Positions 1 to 6,520 of a stretch of 13,999 nucleotides of DNA are shown here, piece after piece; position 1 is the first letter of the stretch; each line of letters starts with the position of its first letter. Under the pieces are notes generated by a model. That model had not been told where the DNA came from. It worked only from the letters and a program-made list of their open reading frames with translations, and ran no database searches. Position numbers and translations under genes: made by a program. Source of the DNA: an uncultured Flavobacterium sp. (GTDB taxonomy: Bacteria; Bacteroidota; Bacteroidia; Flavobacteriales; Flavobacteriaceae); the NCBI GenBank assembly GCA_946479395.1, contig CAMLFV010000059.1, positions 1-13,999 of the forward strand. The letters are read 5' to 3'.

Positions 1-469
1 CCAGCAGTCGTTTCAATAGGGCGGGTGACATATCTACGCCTCCGGTTGCGGGATTGTTGTAGGCCATGATGGGAATGGAAATGCTCGATGCTACTTTGTC
101 GTAATGCTGTACAATTTCATCGTCGGTCAGCTTCCAGTAGCTCATCGGAATGATCATTACCGCGTTGGCACCTGCTTTCTCTGCAAATTGGGCATGGTAT
201 ACGGTTTTGTCGGTAGTAAGGTTTGATACGCCTACCAAAGTGGGAACCCTGCCTGCTGTTTGTTGGGTGGAGGCTTCGGTCACTGCTTCTTTTTCTTCGT
301 CGGTAAGGTAGGGCAGCACCCCCGTGCTTCCCAGTGGTGCGATGCCGTGTACGCCCGATGATACCAGTCGCTCTACTTGTTGTTTGAACAGCGGCAGGTC
401 TACTTTTTCCTGTGGATCGAATGGAGTAATGGGATAGGCGATGATGCCTTTAAATGGTACGTTTTCCAT
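1..469 (-). CDS. DapA/NanA-family lyase or aldolase, N-terminal part (cut by window edge)
   Basis: I translated this partial gene by hand; 156 codons are visible before the window ends. The protein begins MENVPFKGIIAYPITPFD and has the (beta/alpha)8-barrel signature of the dihydrodipicolinate synthase / N-acetylneuraminate lyase family. Visible marks are the N-terminal 'TPFD' strand, a 'GSTG' turn near residue 48, 'LVGVSN' and 'IMAYNNPATGGVD'. Enzymes of this family use a Schiff-base lysine, which lies beyond the visible part, to condense or cleave pyruvate-type substrates in the cytoplasm. The usual GxxGE motif reads GSTGV here, so the glutamate is replaced. This argues against a housekeeping DapA and for a catabolic paralogue. 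The start follows the upstream cupin gene by 33 bases on the same strand, so the two probably form an operon. The substrate cannot be named. Confidence 0.85.
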   Translation of the reverse strand, partial: MENVPFKGIIAYPITPFDPQEKVDLPLFKQQVERLVSSGVHGIAPLGSTGVLPYLTDEEKEAVTEASTQQTAGRVPTLVGVSNLTTDKTVYHAQFAEKAGANAVMIIPMSYWKLTDDEIVQHYDKVASSISIPIMAYNNPATGGVDMSPALLKRLL

Positions 470-502
470 ATTTCTTGAGTTAGAGTAAATAATAGGTTTT
501 GG

Positions 503-997
503 TTACAGGTCTCTACCTTCTTCTTCGCGCAGCGCTACACCCAGGTTTTGCAGTTGGGGTGCGTTCTCACACGCAAGATATTTTGCTGGTAAGCTGTCAC
601 TTAAATTCTGGTGTCTGTGCCATGCCCATGACGGTATGTAAACGGCGTCTCCGGCTTCCCAGTAAACGCGTTCGTCTTCAACTTCCGTCCAACCTTTGCC
701 TTCAATCACAAACAATACGGTTTCATACGTATGTCGGTGTCGGTTGGTTAGCTGGTTGGGTAACAGACCGCCAATGGTCATGCTTACGTTTTTGCTGGGC
801 AGGTCTACAAAGAAAACGGGATGTTTTCGTTCTTTTGAAAACTGGTTGTGTACACCGGTATTTTCCACGTTTTTATGGATGAGGTGCGATGGTTTCACGA
901 AAACGGGTCTGGCAAAGGTCTGGTGGAAGTCTTTGGAACTGTAAGTTTTGCTTTCTTCTGAAGCTTGTTGTGCTGTTTGTTTGTCTGATGATAACAT
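503..997 (-). CDS. Single-domain cupin protein
   Basis: This encodes a small cytoplasmic cupin (double-stranded beta-helix metal-binding fold). Counted from the chosen start it is 164 residues. Cupin motif 1 is 'NRHRHTYETVLFVIEGKG', with two histidines and a glutamate as likely metal ligands. Motif 2 is 'GDAVYIPSWAWHRHQN', giving the fourth ligand histidine. The spacing resembles gentisate-dioxygenase-like and other small catabolic cupins, but the reaction cannot be assigned. An in-frame ATG at 1022-1024 would add nine residues (MHQPLKYFF). I prefer the ATG at 995-997 because a TAnnTTTG-like -7 element at 1035-1042 would put the transcription start only a few bases before the upstream ATG. 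The gene lies 33 bases upstream of the DapA-like gene and is divergent from the MocR-type regulator, which probably controls both. Confidence 0.82.
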   Translation of the reverse strand: MLSSDKQTAQQASEESKTYSSKDFHQTFARPVFVKPSHLIHKNVENTGVHNQFSKERKHPVFFVDLPSKNVSMTIGGLLPNQLTNRHRHTYETVLFVIEGKGWTEVEDERVYWEAGDAVYIPSWAWHRHQNLSDSLPAKYLACENAPQLQNLGVALREEEGRDL

Positions 998-1026
998 AAA
1001 AAAATATTTTAAGGGTTGATGCATAA

Positions 1027-1053
1027 TTGCAATACAAAAGTACCGTACCTTTG
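1027..1053. promoter_or_regulatory. Divergent promoter region with GTAC-C-GTAC dyad, candidate MocR operator
   Basis: On the plus strand TACCTTTG (1046-1053) matches the Bacteroidota -7 consensus TAnnTTTG and faces the regulator gene. On the minus strand TACTTTTG (1042 down to 1035) matches the same consensus and faces the cupin gene. Between and partly overlapping them is the odd palindrome GTAC-C-GTAC (1040-1048). It fits the GT...AC half-site style of GntR-type winged helices. The -33 elements are poor: a TTG lies at 1027-1029 with a 16-base spacer for the plus promoter, and none is evident for the minus promoter. That autoregulation and control of the cupin/DapA operon occur here is inference. 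Confidence 0.5.
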
Positions 1054-1096
1054 GATGGTGTTAATGATGCAGTTTTAATATAAATTACTAGTCCAG

Positions 1097-2515
1097 ATGT
1101 TAAGAGCTTGGAAATTGGAAATAGTGTTGGATCCTCAATCAGATAAGGCTTTGTACCTGCAGATTGCCGATGCGGTAATAGGTGATATCCGTTCGGGCAG
1201 GTTGAAACCCGGCGAAGCACTGCCGGGCAGCAGAAGCATGGCACAGCTGCTGAAGGTGAACCGCAATACGGTGGTCGAAGCATTGGGTGTGCTGGTCATT
1301 GAAGGCTGGCTGGTGTCTAAGGAACGGCAGGGGACTTTCGTGGCAGATACGTTTCCGGTGTTTTCAGAACGCAGTTTAAACGGAAAACAAGATGTTGTAA
1401 AAGATAATACGGCTCCTGTTGTCCGGCTGCAGTTTGATGACGGACATCCCGACAGTAAGATTGCGCCTATTAACGAGCTGGCAAGGGCATACCGACAGTT
1501 GTTCGGACAGAAGGGCAGGTGGCAGTTGATGGGCTATGGAAATGAATTGGGCGATCCCGAATTCCGAAAAACCATCGTGCAGATGCTGAATTACCAGCGC
1601 GGTATGCAGGTGAACGAAGAACATATCTGTATTACACGGGGCAGCCAGATGGCGATGTACCTTATGGCACAGTGCCTTTTCACGGCCGGTGATTGTGTTA
1701 TGGTCGAAAATCCGGGTTACAAGCCTGCGTGGAAAGCTTTTGAAAAAGCAGGGGCTACACTCCTGCCTGTGAATGTGGATTCCGAAGGGTTGGTTGTTGA
1801 TGAGGTAGCAGCGTATCTGGAATCGGGCAAAAAGATAAAGGCGCTCTATGTAACCCCGCACCGCCAGTATCCAACCACGGTTACACTGAGCCTTCAAAGA
1901 CGTCTGCAGTTGATCAGACTGTCCAATAAATATGGTTTTACGGTTATTGAAGATGATTACGATAACGAGTTTCATTTCGGATACCGCCCTATATTACCGT
2001 TGTCCAGCTTTTGCGAATTACAGAATTATGTGTACATAGGTACCATGAGTAAGGTGGTGGCACCGGCGCTGCGCATCGGTTATCTGGCATGTACCTGCGA
2101 TTCGCTCATAGCTAAGGTGGGCGAACTGCGCAAGATGATCGATGTGCAGGGCGATAATATTATGGAACAGGCGGTACTGCAGCTGATAAAGGATGGTACG
2201 GTAAAGCGGCATATTAAAAAAGCAACGGCCCATTATAAAAACAAAAGGGATAACACGGCTGCGTTACTGCAAAAGTATATGCAGGGTAAAGCATCGTTCA
2301 ATATACCCGATGGCGGACTGGCATTCTGGATTGTTCCCAATAAGAAAACCGACTGGTCTAAACTTCGCATGAAAATGCAGGAAAAAGGAATGGAAATTAC
2401 TACCCCTGACAGCTATAGTTTTAATGAAGTAGTTAACGGTATCCGTCTGGGATATGGTTCCCTTTCCGAAAAGGATATGGAAGGAGGTATTGCCGCTTTG
2501 GCAGATTTGCTTTAA
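1097..2515 (+). CDS. MocR/PdxR-type transcriptional regulator (GntR wHTH + PLP aminotransferase-like domain)
   Basis: This 472-residue protein has the two-part build and usual length of the MocR subfamily. Residues about 15-85 form a GntR winged helix ('ALYLQIADAVIGDIRSGRL', 'LPGSRSMAQLL..NRNTVVEAL', 'GWLVSKERQGTFV'). Residues about 110-470 form a class-I aminotransferase fold. Family landmarks are all visible: 'YGNELGDPEFR' near 147, 'ITRGSQMAMYL' near 179, 'TPHRQYPTTVTLS' at 253-265, 'IEDDYDNEF' at 284-292, and 'YIGTMSKVVAPALRIGYL' at 313-330 with the PLP-binding lysine at 319. Such proteins sense PLP or an amino-compound ligand and usually control a neighbouring divergent operon. Here that would be the cupin and DapA-like genes. 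It is not safe to call it PdxR, because no pyridoxal synthase genes are adjacent. Confidence 0.93.
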   Translation: MLRAWKLEIVLDPQSDKALYLQIADAVIGDIRSGRLKPGEALPGSRSMAQLLKVNRNTVVEALGVLVIEGWLVSKERQGTFVADTFPVFSERSLNGKQDVVKDNTAPVVRLQFDDGHPDSKIAPINELARAYRQLFGQKGRWQLMGYGNELGDPEFRKTIVQMLNYQRGMQVNEEHICITRGSQMAMYLMAQCLFTAGDCVMVENPGYKPAWKAFEKAGATLLPVNVDSEGLVVDEVAAYLESGKKIKALYVTPHRQYPTTVTLSLQRRLQLIRLSNKYGFTVIEDDYDNEFHFGYRPILPLSSFCELQNYVYIGTMSKVVAPALRIGYLACTCDSLIAKVGELRKMIDVQGDNIMEQAVLQLIKDGTVKRHIKKATAHYKNKRDNTAALLQKYMQGKASFNIPDGGLAFWIVPNKKTDWSKLRMKMQEKGMEITTPDSYSFNEVVNGIRLGYGSLSEKDMEGGIAALADLL

Positions 2516-2541
2516 CATACTCGTTAGTAAGTGGTCATTCA

Positions 2542-2913
2542 CTAATCTACGTAATAGTACGAAATAATGTCTACTACCTTATTGTCTTGTAAAAGTACAG
2601 CTCTTGCGCGGTAATGTGTATCCCGTGGTGATTTGGAATACTGCATTGATATTGCGTTGCCGGTTCTATTAAACTCAGCAAATGGTCTGCCAAGCAACCA
2701 TATAACTTGTTGTTTTGTCATTCCTCTCTTTAATGCCAGAAAGTTGTTATCGGTATAATCTCTGGCGTAAACGGTATCATCAGTGTTTAACAGTATGCGG
2801 AACAACAAGCCGGTATAACCGTCTAATTGTAGTTTTGGTACGGTAAATCTACACATAACTGCTAGAAGAAGGAATACAGCAGCAAAAATACATGTAATCT
2901 TAATGGTTTTCAT
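2542..2913 (-). CDS. Small membrane-anchored BamE/SmpA-like protein
   Basis: A longer reading frame opens at 2943, but the ATG at 2911-2913 is the natural start. It gives a 123-residue protein beginning MKTIKITCIFAAVFLLLAVM, a typical signal or anchor sequence of about 20 residues. A cysteine follows at residue 21, but methionine precedes it, so it is not a convincing lipobox. Residues 58-78 ('LALKRGMTKQQVIWLLGRPF') match the hallmark of the SmpA/OmlA (BamE-like) fold: a 'GMT..qV..lLG.P' helix before a small beta-sheet. The rest ('ISMQYSKS', 'AVLLQDNKVVDI') supplies plausible strands. In proteobacteria this fold serves outer-membrane protein assembly, but many short Bacteroidota proteins carry it with unknown roles. 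The gene converges on the MocR-type gene with only 26 bases between the stops. Confidence 0.75.
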   Translation of the reverse strand: MKTIKITCIFAAVFLLLAVMCRFTVPKLQLDGYTGLLFRILLNTDDTVYARDYTDNNFLALKRGMTKQQVIWLLGRPFAEFNRTGNAISMQYSKSPRDTHYRARAVLLQDNKVVDIISYYYVD

Positions 2914-2943
2914 AAGGTACTGTTTTGTATGGTATATGTACAA

Positions 2944-3132
2944 TTTAATCTTGGATAAAGTCTAACGTAATAGCTTTCATTTTATTTTAAATGAATGCAA
3001 AATCATTGCGTTAAGTAACAATTACTGAATACGCAATAATTGCTTAGTAATTACTGAAATTTGAAATATGGGAATGAAAAAGTATAAATTAATAAGTACT
3101 TGGTACGATGCAATTATTTGGTTTTTTAAACG
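2944..3132. other. AT-rich spacer with nested palindromes
   Basis: This is noncoding DNA between two minus-strand genes. It contains AATTACTGAA twice (3020-3029 and 3049-3058), the perfect palindrome AGTAATTACT (3046-3055) and the odd dyad GCAAT-A-ATTGC (about 3033-3043). It must hold the promoter of the downstream small protein gene, but I see no convincing TAnnTTTG there on the minus strand. No RNA gene is recognisable. Confidence 0.4.
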
Positions 3133-4965
3133 TTATGATTGATCTTTTTCATCTTCGCTCTGTAGCTTTTGAATATAAAAAGAAGGGGATATTCCCGTAG
3201 CTTTTAAAAAAGCATTGGAAAAACTCCGGCTGCTTGAAAAACCTAGTAGCTCTGCCAAATAGGCTATCTTATACTTTTTCCAGTTGGGATCTTCTTCCAA
3301 ATTTTTAAGTAGATATTCAATTCGTAACTGGTTTACATAGTCCGTAAAACCTTTCCCTTTATATTTGTTGATAAGGGTAGAAAGGTAACTTCGGTTGGTG
3401 TTCCAAAGTGTGGCCAGCTGGTTTAAACTGATATCTGAATTTAAAAAATCCAGATTATTTTCAAAATGATCTAAATGTGTTAAGATTTCATCTAAAGTTT
3501 TAATACTCGCCGCGTTAAAGCCTTTTTCTGTCTTTTTAATTGATTCTTTTTCCTCATTTATAGGGGTATTTACAGTTTCTGTTACTTTCCCTGTTGCCGT
3601 ATCGGTTTCTTCTTCTACTTTCATGGGAACAGGTATAGATACTGCAGTTGGTACTGCTGAAGCTATTTTTTCTTCACTTTTACTATTCTTTCTTAAAGCG
3701 GCAAGCTCGTTATACCTTTTCAAATATTCCTTTTTTTTGCGGTAGTTTTGTATTAAAAGCACTGTAAAAACAATAACTATAATACCGCCTCCGGCAAATG
3801 CCATTTCTAACCAAAGATCTTTCAGTCGTAAAGAATTTTCCAACCGTTTTTTTTCTGCCTCCAAATGTTTTATGTCCAGTTGCTTGTGTAGGGCAGTACT
3901 TAAGTGCTTGTATTCGTTCTGTAGAAATATAGTTGCATTTAAAAATTGATTGGTATAGTATAATTCTTTTTCTTCGTTTTTTTGTTCTTTATAATAGGTT
4001 ATCAGATAATTGTAAGCGTTCTTAATTTCAAGGTTAATGTATTTCTTATTTTTAAAAACACGGTCAATTCGGTTAAAATAATCAATAGCTTCTTCTTTTT
4101 GATCTAATACATGGTAATTAAGACCCAAATAGTAATATACGTTGTGCTCGTTGGCGTAATCTTCATTTTTAGTTATTTGTTCTAAGGTGCCTTTAAGAAC
4201 TTTTATACTTTCTTTGTTGTTTTTTAAATGGTACAGGTTAATACCGTAAACATAGTCTAGATAGGCTTTTTCCAAAGCACGACCGTCTGCTTTAATTTTT
4301 GAAAGCTTTTCATTGGCTGTTTTAAGCAGTTGGTTACTGTAATCATAGTTGCCAAGGTAACTTGCGGTTAATGCTTCATAAAGTATAGAATTCATGTATC
4401 CACGCAAATGGTTGTAATCGTCTATACTTTCAAAATAAATCCGAGCCATACCAAAATAATCAGACGCCTCATGATACTGCTGAAGATAAAAGTGGGTAAG
4501 GCCTATGCTGTAGAGTGTTTTATGATATTCGTATGCTTGATTGTCTCTGTCAATCAACTGTAGGGCTGCAAGCTCGTATTCTAATGTTTTTTTGTAGTTT
4601 TTTTCAATATAGTAAACGGTAGAACGTGCTTGGTAGGCCTTTATAATGTTTAATGTTTTTTTTGTCTTTTGTGCATACTGGGTAAGGCTGTCAGTGTAAA
4701 GGTGCATGACTTTTGGGTCACTTTCATAGAGGGCATAAAAGCGGTACGCATTAAAAATATGAGTTACCTGGTGTGACTTCTTTGCATTTTCTAGGTAATT
4801 GTTTAGAGTACTTTTATATAAAATGGTGTCTGTCTTAGATACGGAATTCACATTTTCTAACAGATTGTTTAAAAAAGAATCTGCAGATCTATCTTGTTTT
4901 TGTGATTGTCCTAAGGCAGTTGCAACACAGGTAAAAAGGTAAAAAAGCAAGTAAATTTTGCGCAT
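3133..4965 (-). CDS. Membrane-anchored TPR / AraC-family transcriptional regulator
   Basis: This 610-residue protein starts at the ATG at 4963-4965; an adjacent TTG at 4966-4968 extends the frame by one codon but is unlikely to be used. A signal peptide (MRKIYLLFYLFTCVATALGQ) sends the N-terminal part to the periplasm. Residues about 70-345 are tetratricopeptide-like helices ('YHKTLYSIGLTHFYLQQYHEASDYF', for example). A charged coiled coil (about 355-385) leads to one transmembrane helix (about 387-406, 'MAFAGGGIIVIVFTVLLIQ'). A low-complexity linker rich in E, K, T and V follows (430-485). The AraC-type double helix-turn-helix lies at about 505-600 ('ISLNQLATLWNTNRSYLSTLINKYKGKGFTDYVNQLRIEYLL' and 'IAYLAELLGFSSSRSFSNAFLKATGISPSFY' as its two halves). 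This hybrid layout is common in Flavobacteriia and suggests a one-protein transmembrane signal transducer. The signal is unknown. The gene is divergent from the lipoprotein gene at 5178, a likely target. Confidence 0.9.
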   Translation of the reverse strand: MRKIYLLFYLFTCVATALGQSQKQDRSADSFLNNLLENVNSVSKTDTILYKSTLNNYLENAKKSHQVTHIFNAYRFYALYESDPKVMHLYTDSLTQYAQKTKKTLNIIKAYQARSTVYYIEKNYKKTLEYELAALQLIDRDNQAYEYHKTLYSIGLTHFYLQQYHEASDYFGMARIYFESIDDYNHLRGYMNSILYEALTASYLGNYDYSNQLLKTANEKLSKIKADGRALEKAYLDYVYGINLYHLKNNKESIKVLKGTLEQITKNEDYANEHNVYYYLGLNYHVLDQKEEAIDYFNRIDRVFKNKKYINLEIKNAYNYLITYYKEQKNEEKELYYTNQFLNATIFLQNEYKHLSTALHKQLDIKHLEAEKKRLENSLRLKDLWLEMAFAGGGIIVIVFTVLLIQNYRKKKEYLKRYNELAALRKNSKSEEKIASAVPTAVSIPVPMKVEEETDTATGKVTETVNTPINEEKESIKKTEKGFNAASIKTLDEILTHLDHFENNLDFLNSDISLNQLATLWNTNRSYLSTLINKYKGKGFTDYVNQLRIEYLLKNLEEDPNWKKYKIAYLAELLGFSSSRSFSNAFLKATGISPSFYIQKLQSEDEKDQS

Positions 4966-5059
4966 CAATTTTCAGATAAATGTATTTTTTTTAAAGGTAC
5001 TGTTTTTTTTATAATTATAATATGCTGTAAAATAATCGTTTGTGAATTTAGACTGTCGC

Positions 5060-5073
5060 AGTTTGATCAAACT
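5060..5073. promoter_or_regulatory. Perfect 14-bp palindrome, candidate operator
   Basis: AGTTTGATCAAACT is identical to its own reverse complement. It lies in the 212-base spacer between the divergent TPR/AraC regulator and lipoprotein genes, 12 bases upstream of the -33 TTTG of the lipoprotein promoter. The position suits an activator or repressor site. AraC-type proteins usually bind direct half-sites, so another dimeric regulator is equally possible. Confidence 0.4.
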
Positions 5074-5085
5074 ACACAACAACTT

Positions 5086-5117
5086 TTTGCTAAGACCAAA
5101 TCAACTGTATAAATTTG
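5086..5117 (+). promoter_or_regulatory. Bacteroidota-type promoter for the lipoprotein gene
   Basis: TTTG at 5086-5089 is separated by 20 bases from TAAATTTG at 5110-5117. This fits the TTTG-N19/20-TAnnTTTG promoter of the primary Bacteroidota sigma factor. Transcription would start near 5124, giving a leader of about 54 bases before the ATG at 5178. Confidence 0.6.
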
Positions 5118-5177
5118 GTTTACTTCCATTGCAGAAATTACTTATCTCAATATATTCTTTTTAAAATCAAAACTATT

Positions 5178-5819
5178 ATGAAAAAAACTACATTCATTTG
5201 CTCTTTGGTATTTCTGTTTATTTTAATGGCATGTGATGCCGGAGATTATGAGCAAGGCCCAAATACTTTTATACATTCATCTGAAACTTCAGGTACTTCG
5301 GTTCAGGGTAAACCTGCACGAACTGATTTGGCATTTATAACGCAGCAGCTTACTGCTGGTTATGCAACCTATTTTGATGATCGTGACACAACACTTTCGC
5401 AAAAAATAGTATTATTGGATTCTGCTTCTCTGTATGTTCCCTTATTCACTTCCTTAAAGCCTGTGGGCTTTTCTTTACCAACAGCAACCGAAGCCGCTTT
5501 CTTTTTAACTGATTATGAAGAATCCTACACAGCTTTGAACGTGTCACTGCAAATGAGATCATATTTGGATACTCTTATCGGGTCGAAAAGTATAGATTAT
5601 ATAGTTCTTGCCAATACAATACAGGCAGATTTAAACCTAACATCTACTGAAAAATTACAACTGCAGTTTATTGTTATTTATATTAGTGATACTTACAATG
5701 ATCCGATTGAAGATGATAGTTGGACAAAGAAAAGAATTGTCGCTGCTGTAAGAGGTTTTACAAAGAGCAGCGCGAATGCAGTGTTTAATGTGGCTTTGGT
5801 CCAAATCACGCAGCAATAA
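5178..5819 (+). CDS. Putative lipoprotein of unknown function
   Basis: The reading frame is open from 5115 (TTG), but that codon lies inside the promoter, so the ATG at 5178 is chosen. It gives 213 residues. The protein starts MKKTTFICSLVFLFILMACD, a lipoprotein signal with lipobox LMAC and the lipidated cysteine at residue 19. It should be membrane-anchored and face the periplasm or outside. The mature part has a short Gly/Ser/Thr-rich linker and then a mostly helical-looking domain with many hydrophobic and aromatic residues ('AFITQQLTAGYATYFDD', 'TEKLQLQFIVIYISDTYND'). I recognise no family. It is divergent from the TPR/AraC regulator, may be controlled by it, and is followed by its own terminator. 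Confidence 0.75.
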   Translation: MKKTTFICSLVFLFILMACDAGDYEQGPNTFIHSSETSGTSVQGKPARTDLAFITQQLTAGYATYFDDRDTTLSQKIVLLDSASLYVPLFTSLKPVGFSLPTATEAAFFLTDYEESYTALNVSLQMRSYLDTLIGSKSIDYIVLANTIQADLNLTSTEKLQLQFIVIYISDTYNDPIEDDSWTKKRIVAAVRGFTKSSANAVFNVALVQITQQ

Positions 5820-5860
5820 CTTACATGAAAAAGAAGAAGATAATCACCTAATTTGCCCAT

Positions 5861-5895
5861 CCCACGCATATGGAAATCCTGTGTGTGGGTATTTT
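5861..5895 (+). terminator. Hairpin terminator after the lipoprotein gene
   Basis: CCCACGCATA (5861-5870) pairs with TGTGTGTGGG (5880-5889), 10 pairs of which two are G-T wobbles. The loop is 9 bases and a short T-rich tail (TATTTT) follows. It begins 41 bases after the lipoprotein stop and ends that transcript. Confidence 0.6.
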
Positions 5896-5977
5896 AAAAC
5901 AATGATATCTGTCTTAATACATAATTCTAAGTAATTAATATTGTCCGTCTACTGAATTTGAATTTTATCTGAGTAAT

Positions 5978-6229
5978 ATGCCGGTTAATAGTCTGTTTGT
6001 CGTTAAAGAAAAATACAGGGTTACAAATAACGCTGTAATAAGTGACTTACGAGATTCCTGTACTAAAACTCCCCCAACAAACGGGATGTTTTCAGCAGAG
6101 CAAATATTCTATGATGAGATCGTTATAAAAAAAATGATTGCTGTATTGGAAGATACCGTTAAAGTTCTGGAAGAAAGATTACAGGATATTAAAAAAACAA
6201 AAGATATAAAGAATGCTATCCATAAATAG
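5978..6229 (+). CDS. Small hypothetical protein
   Basis: This encodes 83 residues from the ATG at 5978. I recognise no family and see no signal peptide or membrane helix. The C-terminal half (about residues 38-80, 'FSAEQIFYDEIVIKKMIAVL', then 'EDTVKVLEERLQDIKKTKD') is strongly amphipathic and charged, as in a coiled coil. Residues 25-36 include a small Pro/Thr stretch. Support for its being real is that a good factor-independent terminator overlaps its stop codon and that it sits between two terminators as a separate unit. Upstream I find only a one-mismatch -7 element (TGAATTTG, 5953-5960) with no good -33. It could be an accessory small protein or a false frame. Confidence 0.5.
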   Translation: MPVNSLFVVKEKYRVTNNAVISDLRDSCTKTPPTNGMFSAEQIFYDEIVIKKMIAVLEDTVKVLEERLQDIKKTKDIKNAIHK

Positions 6230-6241
6230 GATAGTATTTTT
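6212..6241 (+). terminator. Terminator overlapping the small gene's stop
   Basis: AATGCTATCC (6212-6221) pairs with GGATAGTATT (6229-6238) through 10 pairs including one G-T, with the loop ATAAATA and a T run at 6237-6241. The stop codon TAG is at 6227-6229, so the stem is partly formed by the last sense codons. Confidence 0.7.
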
Positions 6242-6264
6242 AAACACCTATGTTGATTATCCCT

Positions 6265-6304
6265 GCCGCACGTGCGTTGTTAGTTTAACACGTGTGGCTT
6301 TTTT
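6265..6304 (+). terminator. Second, GC-rich terminator
   Basis: GCCGCACGTG (6265-6274) pairs with CACGTGTGGC (6289-6298) with one wobble, a 14-base loop and TTTTTT at 6299-6304. It lies 23 bases after the first hairpin. Together they isolate the long adhesin-like gene from upstream transcription. Confidence 0.8.
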
Positions 6305-6520
6305 ATACTAACACTCAGTTTTATCTCTTAGCGGCTGCTACTTGAAACGTAGGTAATTAAAACGTAAGGTATACATGCATTGATAATAATTCTTTCTTAT
6401 ACAAAAAGAAAGTAGCGTATCTGCAAAAAAACATAAAAAGTAATTAATAACCTTTAAACTATCGGTTTAGGTATCGGTAGCACCCAGACAACCATTTTTT
6501 TAATTAAAAACATTCAAAAA
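6305..6520 (+). promoter_or_regulatory. Leader of the long PKD-protein gene
   Basis: This 216-base AT-rich leader has no clear TAnnTTTG. It contains a hairpin (CTTTCTT 6392-6398 with AAGAAAG 6406-6412, 7-base loop) and the direct repeat TATCGGT (6460-6466 and 6472-6478, 12 bases apart), which could be a regulator site. The A-rich stretch just before the ATG is normal for translation starts in this phylum. Confidence 0.35.

Noticed and set aside
873..1283. Minus-strand frame over the divergent promoter region and the regulator start
   Set aside because: It overlaps the well-supported cupin and MocR genes and the spacer, and its translation shows no family features.
1097..2515. Naming the regulator PdxR
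   Set aside because: The fold is right, but the neighbours are a cupin and a DapA-like gene, not pyridoxal-phosphate synthase genes.
2516..2545. Bidirectional terminator between the convergent genes
   Set aside because: TTAGT...ACTAA and AGTG...CACT can pair, but the stem is short and broken and there is no T run, so the evidence is too weak.
5115..5177. Upstream TTG start for the lipoprotein
   Set aside because: The TTG lies within the -7 element, and the extension would bury the lipoprotein signal peptide 21 residues inside the protein.
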